From the NCBI GenBank assembly GCA_031286695.1, contig JAITTY010000009.1, positions 62,001 to 126,000 on the forward strand: a DNA stretch of 64,000 bases, read 5' to 3'. Under the pieces are notes generated by a model. It did no database searches. It was given only the letters and a program-made list of their open reading frames with translations, and was not told where the DNA came from. This document shows, in pieces, positions 45,915 through 54,587 of the stretch (the stretch's first letter is position 1; each line of letters opens with the position of its first letter). A program made the translations under genes and the position numbers. The stretch is from Sphingobacterium sp. (GTDB taxonomy: Bacteria; Bacteroidota; Bacteroidia; Sphingobacteriales; Sphingobacteriaceae).

Positions 45915-45922
45915 ATAACACA

Positions 45923-46573
45923 ATGAAGGGTTATACGAAACCGATCGCGCTCATCGTAGCGATACTTTTAATAGATCAATTGTCAAAAATATGGGTTAAG
46001 CTCACAATGACAATTGGACAAAGCCACCATGTATTAGGCAAATTTTTCCAGATTCATTTTATTGAAAATAATGGAATGGCTTACGGTATGGAGTTTGGCG
46101 GTGATTATGGAAAACTGTTTTTGACCGTATTTCGTATTCTAGCTGTAGCCGGTATTGGATATGGCCTGCATTATATGATCAAAAATAAGTATAACCGCGG
46201 TTTCATCTTAAACGTTGCCTTAATTCTTGCAGGTGCCTTAGGAAATATCATTGATTCTGCTTTCTACGGTGTCATCTTTAGCGATAGTACCTGGTATGAT
46301 AAGGCGACTTTATTTCCAGCTGGCGGAGGTTATTCGTCCTTCCTGCACGGAAAAGTGGTCGATATGCTTTATTTTCCATTAATTCAAGGAAATTTCCCTT
46401 CTTGGGTGCCTTTCTGGGGCGGTGAAGAATTTCTATTCTTCCGGCCTGTATTCAACATTGCAGACTCGGCCATTTCTGTTGGTGTGGTTTTGATCCTATT
46501 ATTTCAAAAAAGGTATTTTAAAACAGAAAAAGAAGAAAAATCCAGCATCCACAGTGAAATCGTTGAAGATTAA
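45923..46573 (+). CDS. lspA: Lipoprotein signal peptidase
   Basis: A 216-aa type II signal peptidase that cuts before the lipidated Cys of lipoproteins. The catalytic aspartates are in GALGNIIDSAFYGV near 115 and FNIADSAISVG near 180. FIENNGMAYG near 44-53 is another family motif. The segment between the active-site Asp residues (SDSTWYDKATLFPAGGGYS...) is longer than in E. coli, as is usual in Bacteroidota. It matures the many lipoproteins predicted in the window. It follows ileS and the DksA-like gene and is terminated at 46587. Confidence 0.96.
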   Translation: MKGYTKPIALIVAILLIDQLSKIWVKLTMTIGQSHHVLGKFFQIHFIENNGMAYGMEFGGDYGKLFLTVFRILAVAGIGYGLHYMIKNKYNRGFILNVALILAGALGNIIDSAFYGVIFSDSTWYDKATLFPAGGGYSSFLHGKVVDMLYFPLIQGNFPSWVPFWGGEEFLFFRPVFNIADSAISVGVVLILLFQKRYFKTEKEEKSSIHSEIVED

Positions 46574-46586
46574 CGAAATATTACCT

Positions 46587-46618
46587 AAAAGCCTTGTTAA
46601 TCGCAAGGCTTTTATTTT
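46587..46618 (+). terminator. Intrinsic terminator after lspA
   Basis: AAAAGCCTTG / CAAGGCTTTT around TTAATCG, then ATTTTT. Confidence 0.88.
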
Positions 46619-46664
46619 TCCTGCATTTATAACCCGATACAAAAATCTAAACTCTACTATCAAC

Positions 46665-47609
46665 ATGAAAAACATGAGCTTACTTCTGACATTGTGCAGC
46701 CTACTAGGAATCCAAATCGCGCAGGCGCAGCAGATCGAAGTTTCCAATTTAAAGAAACATATCTATTACCTTGCTGACGACAAAATGCAGGGGCGAGGAA
46801 CAGGCAGCAAGGAAGTATTTAAAGCAGCAGATTATATTGAAAAAGAATTTAAAAAATATAAACTTGAACCTAAAGGTGAAAAAGGGTACCGCCAATCCTT
46901 CAAGGCCAAAGTCTGGAAAGTAAAAGTTGCAGACAGCATTCGCAATGCTGATAATATCATTGGGTTTATTGATAATGGTGCGGACTTGACAGTCGTTATC
47001 GGCGCGCATTACGATCATTTGGGAACAGGTCATCAAGGAAGCTCAAAAGATTCTTTAGGCGTAGGCAAAATCCATAACGGAGCCGACGACAACGCCTCGG
47101 GCACTGCTGGTTTATTGGAGCTCGCACGTTACTTCAGCAGCAACAATGAAAAAGAACCCTACAACTTGTTATTTATTGCTTTCGGGGCAGAGGAATTGGG
47201 ATTAGTAGGTTCCAAATATTTTACGGAACACCCTACTCTACCCTTGGAGAAAATCACAGCCATGCTCAATATGGATATGATTGGCCGTTATAATCCCAAC
47301 AATGGCCTTGCTGTAATCGGCTACGGAACAAGTAGTCAATGGCCAACTATATTCAAAGATGTCCAGGCACCTATAAAATTTAATCTTAGCAAGGATGGTA
47401 ATGGCGGATCTGACCAAACTTCATTCTACAAAAAGAATATACCCGTGTTATTTTTCCATACTGGCGGACACCCAGACTACCATATGCCAACGGATGATGC
47501 CGATAAAATTGACTACAACGCTTTGAAATCTATTCTAGATCTCGAAAAAACAGTCGTTGAAAATATTATGAAACAATCCAGCAAGATGGACTTTATCTGG
47601 ACCAACTAA
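46665..47609 (+). CDS. M28-family metallopeptidase
   Basis: About 314 aa from the ATG at 46665. The frame is open back to 46554, but that stretch overlaps lspA and its terminator, and the signal peptide (MKNMSLLLTLCSLLGIQIAQAQ) begins at 46665. M28 zinc motifs: GAHYDHLGTG near 108, GADDNASGTA near 145, FGAEELGLVGS near 180, NMDMIGR near 204 and the last His in HPDYHMPTDD near 275. It lacks the PA-like insert of the gene at 21378, so it is the minimal form. Exported; probably an aminopeptidase or a glutaminyl-cyclase-like fold enzyme, the former more likely. Confidence 0.93.
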   Translation: MKNMSLLLTLCSLLGIQIAQAQQIEVSNLKKHIYYLADDKMQGRGTGSKEVFKAADYIEKEFKKYKLEPKGEKGYRQSFKAKVWKVKVADSIRNADNIIGFIDNGADLTVVIGAHYDHLGTGHQGSSKDSLGVGKIHNGADDNASGTAGLLELARYFSSNNEKEPYNLLFIAFGAEELGLVGSKYFTEHPTLPLEKITAMLNMDMIGRYNPNNGLAVIGYGTSSQWPTIFKDVQAPIKFNLSKDGNGGSDQTSFYKKNIPVLFFHTGGHPDYHMPTDDADKIDYNALKSILDLEKTVVENIMKQSSKMDFIWTN

Positions 47610-47741
47610 AAAACACCCCTCTTCAATGCCATAAGGCTGATAAGAGAACCAATAGAAAAAACGAATAAAATAAACAGAGCATCTGAATCCGGCTAAAGTA
47701 GCCTAGCAAACAGGTGCTCGACTATAATTTAATAATTGTTG

Positions 47742-48656
47742 ATGAAAAAAGTTCTAGTGACAGGGTCCAACGGATTCCTAGGTCAAAAAGTCGTCGATTT
47801 ACTTGCTAAAAATGAACAGTATGATGTTATTGCCATTTCAAAGGGGCCAAATCGAAACCCGAATCAAGTGGATTATACATTCTTTCAAGTGGACCTATCG
47901 GACCGGACAAAGTTGACAGATTTCCTAGCTGCGCAAACTTTTGATGCAATCGTACATACAGCAGCCATGACAAGTGTCGAAGCTTGTGAAGCAGATCAAG
48001 CGGCTTGTCAATTACTGAATGTCGATCTTGTAGAATATTTGGCATCCTATTGTACAGCACATCAGACCCAACTGATCCATTTATCTACGGACTTTGTATT
48101 TGATGGCAAAAAAAATGCACCTTATGATGAAACCGATCTCCCTAATCCACAAAGTGAATATGGAAAGAGTAAATATGCCTCCGAACAAGTGCTTGCACAG
48201 TCGGGCTGTCATTATGCTATCCTTCGCACGATATTAGTCTATGGAATCAATGCTGACCCCAATCGTTCAAATCTTGTATTATGGGCGAAAAGCAAACTGT
48301 CAAAAAATGAACCAATAAAAGTAGTCAATGACCAATGGAGAATGCCTACCTTTGTGGATGATTTGGCCCATGCCTGCCAGCTAGCTATTGATCGGGAAGC
48401 GCAGGGAATATTTCATATTTCGGGTTCTGAATTAATGTCGATCAACGAGGCTGTCTACAAAATTGCCGACTACTGGAAGCTAGATAAAGGATTGATTTCA
48501 GAGATCAGTGCTGCGAGCATTGGGCAGGCGGAAAACAGACCCCGTCAGACAGGCTTTGATCTGACTAGATCTAAGGCTGAATTGGGATATGTTCCGACAT
48601 CATTTATCGATTCTCTGGCAATCATAGATAGACAATTCAAAACGTTTGGACGATAA
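47742..48656 (+). CDS. RmlD-like NAD(P)-dependent sugar reductase (extended SDR)
   Basis: A 304-aa extended short-chain dehydrogenase of the RmlD substrate-binding type, resembling dTDP-4-dehydrorhamnose reductase. The Rossmann motif GSNGFLGQK is near 7-15, HTAAMTSVEACE near 71-82, the STDFVFDG strand near 113-120 and the catalytic YGKSKYASE (YxxxK) near 138. I start at ATG 47742; two TTGs in front are less likely. The other rml genes are absent, so a separate role is possible. The thioesterase gene overlaps its stop by one base (TAATG). Confidence 0.88.
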   Translation: MKKVLVTGSNGFLGQKVVDLLAKNEQYDVIAISKGPNRNPNQVDYTFFQVDLSDRTKLTDFLAAQTFDAIVHTAAMTSVEACEADQAACQLLNVDLVEYLASYCTAHQTQLIHLSTDFVFDGKKNAPYDETDLPNPQSEYGKSKYASEQVLAQSGCHYAILRTILVYGINADPNRSNLVLWAKSKLSKNEPIKVVNDQWRMPTFVDDLAHACQLAIDREAQGIFHISGSELMSINEAVYKIADYWKLDKGLISEISAASIGQAENRPRQTGFDLTRSKAELGYVPTSFIDSLAIIDRQFKTFGR

Positions 48657-49198
48657 TGACAAATAATGATATGATGGAGAAATTTGCGAGAGAGTCATAC
48701 ACAGAGATGAACGAATTGGTATTACCCAACGATACCAATACATTTGGGAATTTGATGGGTGGCCGTTTATTATATTGGATGGATATCTGTTCGGCTATTG
48801 CTGCACAAAAACACTGTAGCAATGTCGTTGTGACAGTATCTGTTGATAACGTATCCTTTAAACGTTCCATTAAACTTGGTGAGGTCGTTACCATACAGGC
48901 GCAAGTGACTCGTGCTTTTAATAGCTCTTTAGAAGTACGCATGGAAATTTTTGCGTCCAATTTGCCAGAAGGCACCCGCGTAAAAACCAACGAGGCTTAT
49001 TATACCTTCGTTGCCGTTGATGCAGATAACAATCCTAAAGCTGTGCCAATTTTAATTCCGGAAACAGATTCAGAACACAAGGCTTACGAGGATGCATTAC
49101 AACGAAGAGAACTGCGTCTTATTCTTGCCGGGAAGCTGAAGCCTGAAAATGCGAAAAAATTAAAAGCATTGGTCAGCCTTTTTAGCCAAAAGAACTAA
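48656..49198 (+). CDS. Acyl-CoA thioesterase (YciA/hotdog family)
   Basis: A 180-aa hotdog-fold acyl-CoA hydrolase. NTFGNLMGGRLLYWMDICSAIAA (about 28-50) holds the family's Asn and Asp/Gly active-site surroundings, followed by SVDNVSFKRSIKLGEVV and the beta sheet with TNEAYYTFVAVD. The C-terminal helix is basic. It is cytoplasmic, translationally coupled to the RmlD-like gene. The acyl substrate is not evident. It converges with the EVE gene at the hairpin at 49235. Confidence 0.93.
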   Translation: MTNNDMMEKFARESYTEMNELVLPNDTNTFGNLMGGRLLYWMDICSAIAAQKHCSNVVVTVSVDNVSFKRSIKLGEVVTIQAQVTRAFNSSLEVRMEIFASNLPEGTRVKTNEAYYTFVAVDADNNPKAVPILIPETDSEHKAYEDALQRRELRLILAGKLKPENAKKLKALVSLFSQKN

Positions 49199-49234
49199 TG
49201 CTATATTTTAACAGCTTACACACAAATTAAAAAA

Positions 49235-49271
49235 TCAAAAAAGGGAAAACAGCTTGTTTTCCCTTTTTTGA
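49235..49271. terminator. Bidirectional terminator between convergent genes
   Basis: A perfect 16-bp stem (TCAAAAAAGGGAAAAC and complement) around AGCTT with A/T runs on both sides. Confidence 0.92.
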
Positions 49272-49316
49272 TTACACGACCTCTCTTATCGTAGGTTTTA
49301 TTTTATCCGCGGTAAC

Positions 49317-49724
49317 TTAGACGTTCCCAAGTGCTAAAATTCGATCAAACTCTTCAGGTTTCAGCGGCATGACAGACAAACGCCCCTGCCTAACCAAAGC
49401 TATATCCTGTAACTGTTCGTCAGCCTTAATGGTTTCCAAGGTAACTGGTTTCTTCAGTGTCTCTACAGGCGCTAGATCAACAACGACCCAACGTTCATCC
49501 TCCGTTGTCGGATCCTGATAAAATTCCTTGACTACTTTGGCTACACCCACGACTTCTTTCCCTTCATTACTATGGTAGAACAGGACTAAATCTCCTTCTT
49601 TCATAGCTTTAATATTATTCCTAGCTTGATAATTGCGAACGCCATCCCAAAATGTACGTCCATCTTTGTTAAATTGTTCCCAACTATATTTAAATGGTTC
49701 AGATTTTACCAAGAAGTATTGCAT
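49317..49724 (-). CDS. EVE-domain protein
   Basis: A 135-aa single-domain protein of the EVE family (PUA-like fold), thought to bind modified bases in RNA or DNA. It begins MQYFLVKSEPFKYSWEQF and contains WDGVRNYQARNNIKAMKEGD near 28-48 and FYHSNEGKEVVGVAKV near 53-68, the core signature. The start is the ATG at 49724; the TTG two codons earlier is unlikely. It lies 26 nt downstream of gldC on the same strand, so they may be co-transcribed, though their functions have no known link. Confidence 0.93.
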   Translation of the reverse strand: MQYFLVKSEPFKYSWEQFNKDGRTFWDGVRNYQARNNIKAMKEGDLVLFYHSNEGKEVVGVAKVVKEFYQDPTTEDERWVVVDLAPVETLKKPVTLETIKADEQLQDIALVRQGRLSVMPLKPEEFDRILALGNV

Positions 49725-49750
49725 AGTCAAATTTTGTTAAGCGTTATAAA

Positions 49751-50101
49751 CTATTGTTGTGGCATTAAAACTTCCATTTTATCTGCAAAATGCGCACAGT
49801 AATCACGCAAGTCGCCAATAACTTTCTCTGCCATTGGATCACCGCCAGAAGAACGGATAAAAGAATCGCCCAATGTTTGGAGCGTTTCATAGAAAAAACG
49901 CTTCATCTCATCATAAGGCATATCTTTAGTCCAAAGGTCAATACGCATTGAATTCTTATAATGTGAATCCCATAGGGCTAAAAACATCGCTTTTGCTGGT
50001 AACTCCTCGGCATTATTTCCATCTGTTGATGACCACATGATATTTTCAGGTACATTGTTTTCATCTAACTCCACCTGCAATTTTATTTCAGCTTTTTTCA
50101 T
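49751..50101 (-). CDS. gldC: Gliding-motility protein GldC homologue
   Basis: A 116-aa cytoplasmic protein matching GldC of Flavobacterium johnsoniae in length and pattern: an N-terminal EIKLQVELDENNVPENIMWS strand pair, ALWDSHYKNSMRIDLWTKDMPYDEMKRFFYETL in the middle and a C-terminal helix DLRDYCAHFADKMEVL. In F. johnsoniae GldC helps gliding but is not essential for it. No other gld, spr or por gene is near, and the probable host group is mostly non-gliding, so it may have another role here. The gene is followed by the EVE gene. Confidence 0.85.
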   Translation of the reverse strand: MKKAEIKLQVELDENNVPENIMWSSTDGNNAEELPAKAMFLALWDSHYKNSMRIDLWTKDMPYDEMKRFFYETLQTLGDSFIRSSGGDPMAEKVIGDLRDYCAHFADKMEVLMPQQ

Positions 50102-50105
50102 TTTA

Positions 50106-50137
50106 ATATTATTGAGCTATTTATATTATTGAGCTAT
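50106..50137. repeat. Short tandem repeat, 17-bp period
   Basis: ATATTATTGAGCTAT occurs at 50106-50120 and 50123-50137, just upstream of the gldC start codon. Probably a minor slippage duplication or part of the gldC promoter region. Confidence 0.4.
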
Positions 50138-50209
50138 GTATTTTTTGAAACTGGTTTTATTTGCCATCGATTCATAACATAGCTTGTCTTTTATTTTTAA
50201 TTTGACTTC

Positions 50210-50455
50210 TTACGCGAAAGTCACTTTGACAATTAAACTGGTAACACACACGACTACCAAAAATGCTAATTGTAATAACCACATTTTTTTATTTTGCTTT
50301 ACAAAGACCCTAAATACAATATCAACAACTGTCAATATCAGCAACAATAGGATAAATGCCCCCCAAGTAAATAAGGCTTTTTCATCATTGGGGTTTTCCA
50401 TAACAAACCAAGCCACAAGGCATGCACTAGCGATATTTAGTGGTGTAAAGCGCAC
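50210..50455 (-). CDS. Small membrane protein, GTG start
   Basis: An 81-aa hydrophobic protein with three predicted helices (about 5-19, 28-51 and 58-78). The only suitable start is GTG at 50455, 6 nt after the helicase stop, so it is probably translated by coupling. Polar residues are few (MENPNDEKALF, VKQNKKMW). I recognise no family. Conserved linkage to the helicase would have to be shown by comparison. Confidence 0.65.
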   Translation of the reverse strand: MRFTPLNIASACLVAWFVMENPNDEKALFTWGAFILLLLILTVVDIVFRVFVKQNKKMWLLQLAFLVVVCVTSLIVKVTFA

Positions 50456-50461
50456 AATAAA

Positions 50462-51832
50462 CTAACGTTTTTTAAAATTGCGGTTTGTTCCTCCTGATTT
50501 CGCTCCACCAGATTTACTCTTGCTTTTGGCTTTCGGTTTAAATCCAGAAGCACGCTGTGCCTCACGTACCTCTTTCTGTTTGATAACATATTTTTTCTCA
50601 TGAAAGGCGCCTTGGTAATCGGGATTGTCTTTTCGTTTTTGATTGTCAATCTCACGTGCAATATCCTGTTTTTCCTGAAAAGGCGTTTTCTCAACAAAAA
50701 CATCTTCAGGGATGGTGTAAACAGGTATACTTTGTTTAATCAGTTTCTCTATTTTACGCACGTAATACTTCTCGGCATCATTACAAAATGTGATCGCATC
50801 ACCTTCATTGAAAGCGCGCCCAGTACGTCCAATACGATGCACATAGTCCTCAATAACGATAGGCACCTCAAAGTTAATCACATGACTCACATTAGAAACA
50901 TCAAGCCCCCGTGCCGCAACATCCGTTGCAACCAAAATACGGATATTACCCTCCTTGAATGCATTGATCGAGTTTATACGTGTATTCTGGCCTTTATTAG
51001 CATGAATGACACGAACCTCATCCTTACCATATTTACGTTCTAAAAAATGGAATACATTGTCGGCAACTTGTTTTGTTTTGCAGAAAACAATCAATCGGCT
51101 AAAAGCTTCATCATCTTTCAGGAGATGCTGCAGTAAATTCAACTTTGTCTTTTGATTCGGTACAAAATAGAGTGCCTGACTAACCGTTTTTGCTGGTGTA
51201 GCCTGTTCTGATACCTCAATAACTGTTGGAAATGCTAAGAAATCACCTGCAATTTTGCGGACAAGCTCACTCATTGTTGCAGAGAACAATAGGTTTTGAC
51301 GTTTCCTCGGCACAATTTCCAATACGCGGTGGATCTTACTGATAAAACCCATGTCCATCATCTTATCGGCCTCATCCAGGACCAAAAATTTGAGTGATTT
51401 GACGACAATATGTCCTTCCAGGTACAGGTCCAAGAATCTACCTGGTGTTGCAACGATAATATCCACTCCCTTCTCGAGCGTCTCTATTTGAGTTTTTGGA
51501 CCAAGTCCACCATAGAGTACCACGGAACGTAAATCAAGATAAGTAGAAAATAGTTTAATATTTTCTTCGATCTGCATGGCCAATTCTCTCGTTGGTGTCA
51601 GAATCAAAGCACGCGCATCATTTCCTTGAGCATACTTTAGCTTCATCAGCATAGGTAACACGAATGCCGCCGTTTTTCCAGTTCCAGTCTGAGCGATTCC
51701 CATCACATCCTGCCCGGCCAATATTGGAGTAATTGCCTTTTCTTGGATCTCTGTCGGCTGTTCATACCCCGCCTCCGCTATCGCATTTAAGATCTGTTTA
51801 TTGAATTTAAAATTTTCAAATGATTGCTGCAT
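50462..51832 (-). CDS. DEAD-box RNA helicase, RhlE-like
   Basis: About 456 aa from the ATG at 51832 (MQQSFENFKFN); upstream in-frame Met codons are out of line with the family. Motifs in order: Q-motif GYEQPTEIQEKAI near 21, I AQTGTGKTAA near 45, Ia PTRELAMQ, II VLDEADKMMDMGF near 150, III FSATM, IV VFCKTKQ, V VATDVAARGLDV near 300 and VI HRIGRTGRA near 328. The C-terminal tail (about 380-456) is very basic, ending KSKSKSGGAKSGGTNRNFKKR in part, for RNA binding. Likely acts in ribosome assembly or RNA decay, often cold-related. Confidence 0.95.
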   Translation of the reverse strand: MQQSFENFKFNKQILNAIAEAGYEQPTEIQEKAITPILAGQDVMGIAQTGTGKTAAFVLPMLMKLKYAQGNDARALILTPTRELAMQIEENIKLFSTYLDLRSVVLYGGLGPKTQIETLEKGVDIIVATPGRFLDLYLEGHIVVKSLKFLVLDEADKMMDMGFISKIHRVLEIVPRKRQNLLFSATMSELVRKIAGDFLAFPTVIEVSEQATPAKTVSQALYFVPNQKTKLNLLQHLLKDDEAFSRLIVFCKTKQVADNVFHFLERKYGKDEVRVIHANKGQNTRINSINAFKEGNIRILVATDVAARGLDVSNVSHVINFEVPIVIEDYVHRIGRTGRAFNEGDAITFCNDAEKYYVRKIEKLIKQSIPVYTIPEDVFVEKTPFQEKQDIAREIDNQKRKDNPDYQGAFHEKKYVIKQKEVREAQRASGFKPKAKSKSKSGGAKSGGTNRNFKKR

Positions 51833-52008
51833 CCTACAAAGATAAGGAAAAGAGTCCATTTGACTTTCCTTGGCAACCAATACAGCACAGATTTACTTTT
51901 AATTGACATAAAAATTGGCAAAAAGCACATTATAGAGTCTAATATTTTGGTTTTTAAGAGAATTAAAGCATTTTTGTACTGTATAAACAAACTTTTTATC
52001 AGGTTGAT

Positions 52009-54147
52009 ATGAAAAAATTATGGATGTGTTTGTTGTTCATCACAACAAGCTTTGCTGCATTTGCCGATGAGGGAATGTGGTTTTTAATGTATCTAAAGCG
52101 TCTGAATGAATCAGATATGCAGAAAAAAGGGCTTCGTTTAAGTGCCGAAGAAATCTACAGCATTAACCACTCTAGCTTAAAAGATGCAATCGTACAATTC
52201 AATGGTGGCTGTACCGCTGAGATCGTTTCTGATCAAGGCTTAGTATTCACCAACCACCACTGTGGATACGGTGCTATTGCTGAACTTTCTACACCAGAAA
52301 ATGATCATTTAACAAATGGTTTCTGGGCGAAATCCAAAAATGAAGAACTAAAACCTAAGTCTTTGTCGGTTCGCTTCTTTGTGCGTATGGATGATGTTTC
52401 AAAACGCATCTTAGGATTGGTTAACAACAAAATGGCAGAAGATGAACGTAAAAAAATCATTGCGGCTGAAATTGCTAAAATCCAAACAGAAAATAGCGAA
52501 AATGGCAAGTATGTGGTTGAAGTAAAATCGTTCTACCAAGGCAATGAATACTATTATTTTGTATACCAAGATTACAATGACGTCCGTTTGGTAGGAACAC
52601 CTCCAAATAGCATCGGAAAATTTGGCGGTGATACAGATAACTGGGAATGGCCACGTCATACAGGCGATTTCTCGATTTTTCGAGTTTACGCCGATAAAAA
52701 CGGTAATCCTGCAGAGTATGCACAGGACAATGTCCCTTTGAAACCTAAACATTTCCTACCTGTTAGCTTAAAAGGTGTTCAAGAAGGAGATTTCGCAATG
52801 ATCTTAGGTTATCCAGGACGTACCAATCGTTGGATGCCTTCTGGAGGAATCAATCAGAATGTTAAATTCGCTTATCCAGCTTGGGTAGAAGCTTCTAAAA
52901 CAGGTATGGATGCCATGAAAAAATTCATGGATCAAGACCAAGCTGTAAAATTGAACTATGCTTCCAAATACTCTCAAGTAGCTAATTACTGGAAAAATCG
53001 TCAAGGAATGATTGATGCTTTGACATTACATAAAACTGCAGAGTCGAAAGCAAAAGACGAAGCTAAATTTGACAAATGGGCAAATAAAGCTGCAAACAAA
53101 GCCGAATACGGTGATGTCATCAAAACAATCAATGAATTTTATGCTTCAACAAACGAGAAAGCTAGACATGACAACTATTTAATGGGTATGTTGCGTTCTA
53201 GTGCAATTGCAGCATTACCAAACACCATTGGGTCAGGTTTAGAAGCATATACTACTGGAGATGAAGCAAGAAGAAATGCCCTTCTTCCTCGTTTAAAATC
53301 TGCCATCGATGCTGGTTATGAAAAAATGTACATGCCTCTTGAAGAGCAAGTATTGATTGATGAATTGAATCTTTATGCTAAAAAAGCAGGCAATATTGCA
53401 CCCTATATTGCAGAATTGGCGGCTAAAAATAATGGTGACTTTACGGCTTATGTCAAAGAATCTGTGAAAAATAGCATCTTCGCCTCTGCAGAACGTTTGA
53501 ACAATTATCTGGAGACCCCTAACGCTGAAATCTTAGCCAATGACCCATTATATAAACTTTCTTCGGCCTTACTTAACAGATACCGTCAAGTAGATCCTAA
53601 CTGGAAAACACAAGACGACAAATTTGAAGGCGCGTACCGTAAATATGTCGCTGGGGTATTGGCTTCAAATCCAAAAGGTAAATTCTATCCCGATGCAAAC
53701 AGTACTTTACGTTTAACTTATGGTTCGATCAAAGGCCTACCACAAGACCCTCGTAATGATGCAGACAGAAACTTTTATACTACTTTAAAAGGAACCATAG
53801 CGAAGTATAAAAAGGGTGACGAAGAATTCGATTTACCACAACGTTTGATTGATCTGTACAATAATAAGGACTATGGTCGTTATGCGGATAAAAAAGGATA
53901 TTTACCAGTAAACTTCCTAAGTGACAATGACATAACAGGCGGAAACTCAGGTTCACCAGTAATAAATGGCAATGGTGAATTAATTGGCCTAGCTTTTGAT
54001 GGTAATATTGAAGCAATGGCTGGTGATGTGATCTTCGACCATAAGCTACAGCGTACAATTTCAGTTGACATTCGTTATGTATTATTTATCATCGATAAAT
54101 TTGCTGGTGCGACCAACATTATTGACGAACTTAAGATTGTTGAATAG
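52009..54147 (+). CDS. S46-family dipeptidyl-peptidase, DPP7-like
   Basis: A 712-aa exported serine exopeptidase that removes dipeptides from the N-terminus of peptides. The signal peptide is MKKLWMCLLFITTSFAAFA (cut near 19). The catalytic His is in FTNHHCGYGAI near 84 and the Ser in TGGNSGSPVING near 648. Eighteen residues after that Ser there is Gly (LAFDGNIEA). By the P. gingivalis comparison, Gly at this place belongs to DPP7 (hydrophobic P1) and Arg to DPP11 (acidic P1), so DPP7-like specificity is inferred. It is monocistronic; periplasmic peptide use is the likely role. Confidence 0.94.
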   Translation: MKKLWMCLLFITTSFAAFADEGMWFLMYLKRLNESDMQKKGLRLSAEEIYSINHSSLKDAIVQFNGGCTAEIVSDQGLVFTNHHCGYGAIAELSTPENDHLTNGFWAKSKNEELKPKSLSVRFFVRMDDVSKRILGLVNNKMAEDERKKIIAAEIAKIQTENSENGKYVVEVKSFYQGNEYYYFVYQDYNDVRLVGTPPNSIGKFGGDTDNWEWPRHTGDFSIFRVYADKNGNPAEYAQDNVPLKPKHFLPVSLKGVQEGDFAMILGYPGRTNRWMPSGGINQNVKFAYPAWVEASKTGMDAMKKFMDQDQAVKLNYASKYSQVANYWKNRQGMIDALTLHKTAESKAKDEAKFDKWANKAANKAEYGDVIKTINEFYASTNEKARHDNYLMGMLRSSAIAALPNTIGSGLEAYTTGDEARRNALLPRLKSAIDAGYEKMYMPLEEQVLIDELNLYAKKAGNIAPYIAELAAKNNGDFTAYVKESVKNSIFASAERLNNYLETPNAEILANDPLYKLSSALLNRYRQVDPNWKTQDDKFEGAYRKYVAGVLASNPKGKFYPDANSTLRLTYGSIKGLPQDPRNDADRNFYTTLKGTIAKYKKGDEEFDLPQRLIDLYNNKDYGRYADKKGYLPVNFLSDNDITGGNSGSPVINGNGELIGLAFDGNIEAMAGDVIFDHKLQRTISVDIRYVLFIIDKFAGATNIIDELKIVE

Positions 54148-54265
54148 TTTTTTTTAAGCTTTTTCGATAAAAAAAAACGAAATTTATTTTCTATTTGATT
54201 CGTTTTTGTATATTTAAGGAGTGTTTAGGAAAAACCATAAAAACTAAAATTATAATTATAAAAAA

Positions 54266-54445
54266 ATGGAAAACTACGTAAAATTAAAAGAGTTAGTAGC
54301 TTCTATCGAAGCTGATGCAGACAAGTTCTTCAACAATGGTAATTCTGCAGCTGGTACACGTGTACGTAAAGGATTACAAGAGATCAAAACCTTAGCACAA
54401 GAAATTCGTAACGAAGTTACTGCTAAGAAAAACGACGGAAAATAG
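54266..54445 (+). CDS. Histone H1-like (Hc1-type) small protein
   Basis: A 59-aa protein beginning MENYVKLKELVASIEADADK, of the short histone H1-like family found across Bacteroidota. It has one helical domain with SAAGTRVRKGLQEIKTLAQEI near 27-47 and a lysine-bearing tail (TAKKNDGK). It is thought to bind DNA non-specifically, but this short form has far fewer Lys/Ala repeats than chlamydial Hc1. The gene has its own upstream AT-rich region (54148-54265) and a very strong terminator, which fits a highly expressed small gene. Confidence 0.88.
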   Translation: MENYVKLKELVASIEADADKFFNNGNSAAGTRVRKGLQEIKTLAQEIRNEVTAKKNDGK

Positions 54446-54463
54446 TCTTTTCGGAGTAAACAT

Positions 54464-54495
54464 AAAAAAGGCCTTTCAAATGAAAGGCCTTTTTT
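54464..54495. terminator. Strong terminator after the histone H1-like gene
   Basis: A 15-bp perfect inverted repeat (AAAAAAGGCCTTTCA and complement) with only two central bases, so the real loop includes a few stem bases. It also faces the GLPGLI pseudogene on the other strand. Confidence 0.9.
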
Positions 54496-54587
54496 TTGAA
54501 AGTATCTGATATTATTGGCCAGAAAAGACCTTCTGTCCGCTTTCATCGCTGTTGGTTCCTGCAAAATCATAAAGGTTTTGTTGATCC

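Noticed and set aside
45885..45922. A possible attenuator controlling lspA
   Set aside because: The hairpin is a plain terminator and no alternative fold or leader peptide was found in the short gap.
46554..46664. Longer start for the second M28 gene
   Set aside because: The extension overlaps lspA and its terminator and would bury the signal peptide.
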